Source of the DNA: Microglena sp. YARC
Taxonomy: Eukaryota > Chlorophyta > Chlorophyceae > Chlamydomonadales > Chlamydomonadaceae
Length of the DNA: 64,000 nucleotides
Assembly: GCA_022414725.1 (NCBI GenBank)
Contig: CM039465.1
Span: forward strand, 19,805,206 to 19,869,205
Direction of reading: 5' to 3'
Part shown: one piece after another, positions 62,813 to 64,000 of the stretch
Numbering within the stretch: position 1 is the stretch's first letter
Layout of the letters: every line of letters begins with the position of its first letter
Made by a program: the position numbers and the translations under genes
The notes under the pieces: generated by a model
The model's input: only the letters and a program-made list of their open reading frames with translations
Told to the model about the DNA's origin: nothing
Database searches by the model: none

Positions 62813-64000
62813 CGTGTGTGGCCATGTGCACTCATCCTTGAGTCTAGGGCTAGCGCACAGAGACCCACCTTTTGAGTTACACATCCTCTTGAAAACGAAA
62901 TGACATACAAAGTCCACTAACACTGTTCTATGGCTTGCATGCTCCTCGCAGGTGAATAGCCCCATGAAGGTTCTAGATCCGGGAATGGATGCATACCTTG
63001 AGGTTCTGAGGGGGCTCCGAGACCAATTTGAAGATGGCGTTCCCCACGCAGCACCAGACCTGGGGGGAGGACAGCCAGCAGAGAGTGCTCTCAAGAGATT
63101 GTTGCAGTCACTCACAGACGCACGATCTGAGCTGGATGCAGAGAAGGGAGTGAGCCAGGCATTGAAGGTGGGTCTGGACTTGGTTACTGTTACTTGGGTT
63201 ACTTCAACTCGAACTTGGTTACATGACCGGGGGAGGACAGCCAGCAGAGAGTGCTCTCAAGAGATTGTTGCAGTCACTCACAGACGCACAATCTGAGCTG
63301 GATGCAGAGAAGGGAGTGAGCCAGGCATTGAAGGTGGGTCTGGACTTGGTTACTGTTACTTGGGTTACTTCAACTCGAACTTGGTTACATGACCGGGGGA
63401 GGACAGCCAGCAGAGAGTGCTCTCAAGAGATTGTTGCAGTCACTCACAGACGCACGATCTGAGCTGGATGCAGAGAAGGGAGTGAGCCAGGCATTGAAGG
63501 TGGGTCTGGACTGAGTAAGACTAGTGCTGCAGGTGTGTGTCTGCATGTGTTGTGGGTGTGTGTGTTTGTGTGTATGTATGTGTGTGTGTGTGATGCAGGT
63601 GTGTGTGTATGGGGTGCATGTGTTGCAGGCTTGCAGGGGAGCTAGCTGCTAATAATTTGAAGTCTGAGCAGAGAGTGCCCTCAAGAGATTGCTGCAGTCA
63701 CAAACAGACGTGCGATCAGAGCTTGATGCGGAGAAGGGAGTGGGCCAGGCATTGAAGGTGGGTCTGGACTGAGTAAGTAGTGCTGCAGGTGTGTGTGCAT
63801 GCGTTGCAGGTGTGTGCGTAGGTGTGTGTGTGTGATGCAGGTGTGTTTATGTGTGTGTAGGGGGGGCATGTGTTGCAGGCTTGCACGGGGGCTAGCTGCT
63901 TATAATTTGAAGTTTGAGCAGAGAGTGCACTCAAGAGATTGTTGCAGTCACTTACAGACGAGTGAGCCAGGCATTGAAGGTGGGTCTGGACTTGAACTTG
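44889..64000 (+). CDS. Kinesin-like protein, divergent motor, 3' end outside window
   Basis: Motor exons 44889-45077, 45282-45344, 46438-46555, 48714-48856, 50349-50549, 51978-52160, 52785-52844 and 54094-54162 join in frame to ~342 residues, the usual kinesin motor length. Motifs in order: AVRVRP; FTVDAVHDEAASQEA; P-loop YGAAGSGKT (residues 72-80); LVDLL; FIELASPE at the switch II position; SLSLAFGSLTSVMAAL; HVPWRDSLLTRWLQ. Kinesins are microtubule-based ATPases. Here switch II (normally DLAGSE) has lost the Asp and Gly, and the NxxSSRSH switch I is not recognisable, so motility is doubtful though the P-loop is intact. Tail exons follow (56081-56502, 58150-58602, about 59405-59582, about 60765-61732, 62952-63167), rich in Pro, Ser, Gln and His, then helical. 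The 54162-56081 and 59582-60765 joins do not keep frame with the strongest donors, so tail assignment is less certain. Intron 1 is GC-AG. Confidence 0.8.
45282..45344 (+). CDS. Kinesin-like P-loop exon
   Basis: A 63-base exon encoding GADGVVLLYGAAGSGKTYSQ plus one Glu, after TCGTGCAG and before GTAAGT. The Walker A residues G-x4-GKT are complete. Confidence 0.9.
45345..46437. other. Kinesin intron 2 with repeats R6 and R7
   Basis: R7 (about 45800-45930; related copy 49745-49905), R6 in inverted orientation (45955-46040), and a 31-base TTTCAACTAACTTGCTTCAACTG..CTGCAG unit repeated about three times at 46320-46415 just before the true acceptor. Confidence 0.75.
46556..48713. repeat. Kinesin intron 3: decoy edges, R1, MITE, R3
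   Basis: Exon 3's end is recopied at 46684-46790 (AATTTAATCACCGTCCCAAG; CTACAGTGGTACATTTCAGA). R1 inverted: 46795-46890. MITE: 47366-47523. R3: 47955-48130. Two copies of the segment preceding exon 4 (CTGCCCTCCCCACCCCACCC ... GGCCTATCTGCTGGG) lie at about 48290-48570 and 48600-48735; only the second leads into exon 4. Confidence 0.8.
47366..47523. mobile_element. hAT-like MITE, copy 8
   Basis: Starts TAGGGAACGGCA and ends TGCCGGTCCCAGA, flanked by TACATCAG on both sides (47358-47365 and about 47524-47531). Confidence 0.82.
48714..48856 (+). CDS. Kinesin-like exon 4
   Basis: Encodes LSAGMDGTLVDLLAGG to QAEDINL, equivalent to the E-I-Y-N-E/DLL and loop region of kinesins. Phase 1 start, phase 0 end at CTG|GTGAGC. 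The usual EIYNE sequence is not conserved. Confidence 0.8.
48857..50348. repeat. Kinesin intron 4: TTGGGTTG repeat, R7, CAT/CCT microsatellite
   Basis: 49000-49630 is a GGCTTGGGTTGTTGGGTTGT-type array with TTGCTACTTGGC, about 45 bp per unit. 49632-49690 repeats the end of exon 4. 49745-49905 is R7. 49985-50160 is a CAT then CCTCTT microsatellite. 50185-50235 is a decoy of the exon 5 start with a damaged acceptor (TGCTTGTG instead of TGCAGGTG). R5 is at 50240-50325. Confidence 0.85.
50349..50549 (+). CDS. Kinesin-like exon 5 (switch region)
   Basis: Encodes VVSQGRAARSSVRRSGRMGG, a Ser-rich loop, SGSMHTMLTIMLSG and LRTKLSFIELASPEPK. In kinesins this stretch holds NxxSSRSH (switch I) and LVDLAGSE (switch II). 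Here SSRSH is replaced by GSMHT and DLAGSE by ELASPE. Confidence 0.85.
50550..51290 (+). repeat. Six ~112-bp copies of exon 5 3' edge
   Basis: Each unit holds AGCTTTACTGAACTGGCCTC, CCAAAGGTG and ~70 intron bases. Copy starts are near 50625, 50737, 50850, 50962, 51075 and 51185. Five copies keep the donor AAG|GTG or AGG|GTG and one has GCG. Sequence past the donor also repeats, so the unit spans the exon/intron boundary. Confidence 0.93.
51400..51977 (+). repeat. Four copies of exon 6 5' edge with CCACCA repeats
   Basis: CATGTYGYRGGATGCNCTGGGNCACCCCATCC occurs near 51517, 51597, 51710 and 51838 before the true acceptor and exon at 51966-51990. Only some keep AG at the acceptor. They are separated by ACCACC microsatellite and TTTCTCAGCAAGGTCC. 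Confidence 0.9.
51978..52160 (+). CDS. Kinesin-like exon 6
   Basis: Encodes DALGHPIPGTDPALSRSLSL to HVPWRDSLLTRWLQ. The HVPWRDSLLTR motif corresponds to the kinesin HVPYRDSKLTRLLQ helix and is the strongest family signature here. Confidence 0.9.
52161..52784. other. Kinesin intron 6
   Basis: CATAACAAATATAGTTTAACGTAGA repeats (52285-52350), a partial copy at 52440-52500, then CCAACCCAACC-type sequence before a CTTACAG acceptor. Confidence 0.6.
52974..53150. mobile_element. hAT-like MITE, copy 9
   Basis: Left end AGGGGCCGGCAT, right end TGCCGTTCCCTA; ATCATATGAT interior. The flanking duplication is not clear. An R2 copy begins within 30 bases. Confidence 0.75.
53178..53385 (-). repeat. Dispersed repeat R2, copy 4
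   Basis: From GGCGGAGCCCCCCCTACTGG to CTCTCCGCCAATTTCCGTGTCGC. Confidence 0.82.
53440..54000. repeat. CATATGTTCATCATGTAA array and R4 copy
   Basis: GCCTCAARTATGGCCTGTCTRTGA plus CATATGTTCATCATGTAAAC units repeat irregularly from 53460 to 53920, followed by one R4 unit (53927-53998). Confidence 0.8.
54094..54162 (+). CDS. Kinesin-like exon 8 (end of motor)
   Basis: Encodes AASDTLATLGYSSRF and RCPAVVDG, equivalent to the ET..TL.FA.R stretch ending the kinesin motor. GGC|GTGAGT is the best donor. An alternative at 54175 (AGAG|GTGTCT) would be in phase with the next candidate exon at 56081. Confidence 0.8.
54180..55215. repeat. (AATC)n arrays separated by a 60-bp unit
   Basis: The segment AGCAACATGGGATGAGGG..CCAGGGCAGGTCAG recurs about seven times between 54187 and 54970, each followed by AATC/AATG tetramer runs of changing length. 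The first copy follows GTTGCAG and could be a 27-base micro-exon (QHGMRDPGQ); this is unproven. Confidence 0.88.
55590..56080 (+). repeat. Three decoy copies of the tail exon 5' edge
   Basis: CCCCACGCAGG..CTGCCTCCCCCCAACGCCTCACACCC..GGACGCACG appears at about 55598, 55760 and 55918 before the exon at 56081, with ~160-bp spacing. Confidence 0.88.
56081..56502 (+). CDS. Kinesin-like tail exon (Pro/Ser/Met-rich)
   Basis: Open for 422 bases from the CCACGCAG acceptor to GGTCAG|GTGAGA. Encodes MSTPLRRNAASPQRL, VLSPYLTLANEEFEF and repeats of MGRGEEHPPPMMLNAS type. It needs a phase 1 join upstream. No domain recognised. Confidence 0.6.
56503..57790 (+). repeat. Five copies of the tail exon 3' edge with poly-G
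   Basis: Units of 140-220 bp hold CCCCCCATGATGC..GCATC, GGGAGGRCGCAGTATAGTCTTGC, CCTAGGAGGTTGAACGCCTC and TATGGGCATAGGCCAGGTGA, the last ~90 exon bases and donor, then GAGGTGAGGGAGGGAGAG and a G run (25 G at 56965-56989). Confidence 0.9.
58073..58110. repeat. 38-nt poly-C before a splice acceptor
   Basis: Pure C run 40 bases upstream of the CATGCGCAG acceptor at 58149. Other long C or G runs: 6305-6330, 21724-21755, 22023-22053, 30502-30525, 43259-43309, 56965-56989. Confidence 0.9.
58150..58602 (+). CDS. Kinesin-like tail exon (Pro/Ser/His/Gln-rich)
   Basis: 151 codons, phase 0 at both ends, beginning FHAMESASQPQPPSHF and ending YGGNQATQQ before GTAAGA. Low complexity and probably disordered. 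Confidence 0.7.
58603..59404 (+). repeat. Five decoy acceptors with telomere-like repeats
   Basis: AAGTGGAGGCTAACTTCCCC, CACCAACTCAGYAGGCGCCC units occur near 58820, 58940, 59055, 59165 and 59265 before the true one at 59375-59405. Between them are CCCTAAACCCTAAACC stretches like green-plant telomere repeats. Confidence 0.88.
59405..59582 (+). CDS. Kinesin-like tail exon
   Basis: Encodes APLHMDDWPSRPSWTTEQTK to LTYADLGGAAG. The acceptor may be 59402 or 59405 (tandem CAGCAG, adding or omitting one Gln). The donor GCTG|GTCAGT is phase 1. Confidence 0.65.
59583..60764. other. Intron with R3, R2 and R4 copies
   Basis: R3 at 59880-60040, R2 at 60283-60475 (plus orientation), R4 at 60597-60660 and a short (AT)n at 60692-60711. 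No exon is evident. Confidence 0.7.
60765..61732 (+). CDS. Kinesin-like tail exon with Gln-rich repeats
   Basis: Open from about 60765 to SAAQESHPDNWVHGSSQ before CAG|GTAGGG. It contains a long YQQQQQQQPPHNYQQ-type tract (CAG/CAA repeats, 61080-61360), then HHRQQLQQQQQQER. The exact acceptor is uncertain: CTCAG at 60764 is the first AG after an AT-rich tract, but its phase does not match the donor at 59582. Confidence 0.65.
61733..62760 (+). repeat. Copies of the Gln-rich exon 3' edge with GT-rich arrays
   Basis: GTCAGCTGCGCAGGAGTCAC, ATCCTGACAATTGGGT and CATGGTTCCAGCCAGGTAGG recur near 61808, 61953, 62152, 62297 and 62662, with shorter pieces near 62052, 62425 and 62550. The spacer is GGGTTGGGTGATGTGTGTG. 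Confidence 0.9.
62761..62812. repeat. (GATA)n microsatellite
   Basis: About 13 tandem GATA units. Confidence 0.95.
62952..63167 (+). CDS. Kinesin-like tail exon (helical)
   Basis: 72 codons, phase 0 at both ends: VNSPMKVLDPGMDAYLEVLR, then SALKRLLQSLTDARSELDAE and GVSQALK. The second half has a coiled-coil-like pattern. Confidence 0.75.
63168..64000 (+). repeat. Repeated 3' part of the helical exon
   Basis: GGACAGCCAGCAGAGAGTGC...CAGGCATTGAAG|GTGGGT, about 105 coding bases plus ~60 intron bases, is repeated almost perfectly at 63228-63331 and 63394-63500, then with decay at 63668-63760 and 63915-63985. The first two copies keep an open frame and a GAGGACAG acceptor-like site, so alternative exon use is conceivable. 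The array runs off the window. Confidence 0.9.

Overview
The window is eukaryotic nuclear DNA from what looks like a flagellate green alga. Genes are split by large introns with GT..AG ends. Telomere-type CCCTAAA repeats of the plant/green-algal kind occur at several internal sites. A LINE-type retrotransposon and many small inverted-repeat transposons are present, and the coding repertoire (LRRC51-like leucine-rich protein, kinesin-like motor, CELF-type RNA-binding protein, BCS1-like AAA ATPase) fits a ciliated protist. The lineage call is inference; no marker fixes the species. Only about 5 kb of 64 kb is convincingly coding.

Layout. 1-4205: satellite of a 44-bp unit. 4247-9249: MITEs, microsatellites, a 49-bp satellite and a candidate exon. 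9250-11335 (+): last three exons of an LRRC51-like gene. 11336-16685: intergenic, filled with dispersed repeats and a 755-bp hAT-like element. 16796-26604 (+): nine-exon gene for a 546-residue protein with three RRMs. 26605-30017: duplicated gene end, tandem repeats, a decayed LINE and inverted LINE 3' ends. 30018-39170 (-): complete seven-exon gene for a 667-residue BCS1-like AAA ATPase, with a 2.6-kb pyrimidine repeat in one intron. 39200-44888: GC-rich presumed promoter, a broken LINE, poly-C and telomere-like tracts, and a TA-flanked inverted-repeat element. 44889 to beyond 64000 (+): kinesin-like gene with eight motor exons and a long low-complexity tail.

The most striking pattern cuts across all four genes and both strands. 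The edge of an exon, meaning the splice site plus roughly 20-90 coding bases, is copied one to seven times into the adjoining intron as a tandem array, so each true splice site sits beside decoys that often keep GT or AG. Even the stop-codon edge of the RNA-binding gene is copied into its 3' flank. Reading frame and family homology normally pick out one functional copy. I count more than twenty such arrays.

The genes show no operon-like or pathway link to each other. Introns, repeats and transposons dominate. Exon coordinates were assigned by hand from reading frame, splice consensus and family similarity; no transcript data were available.
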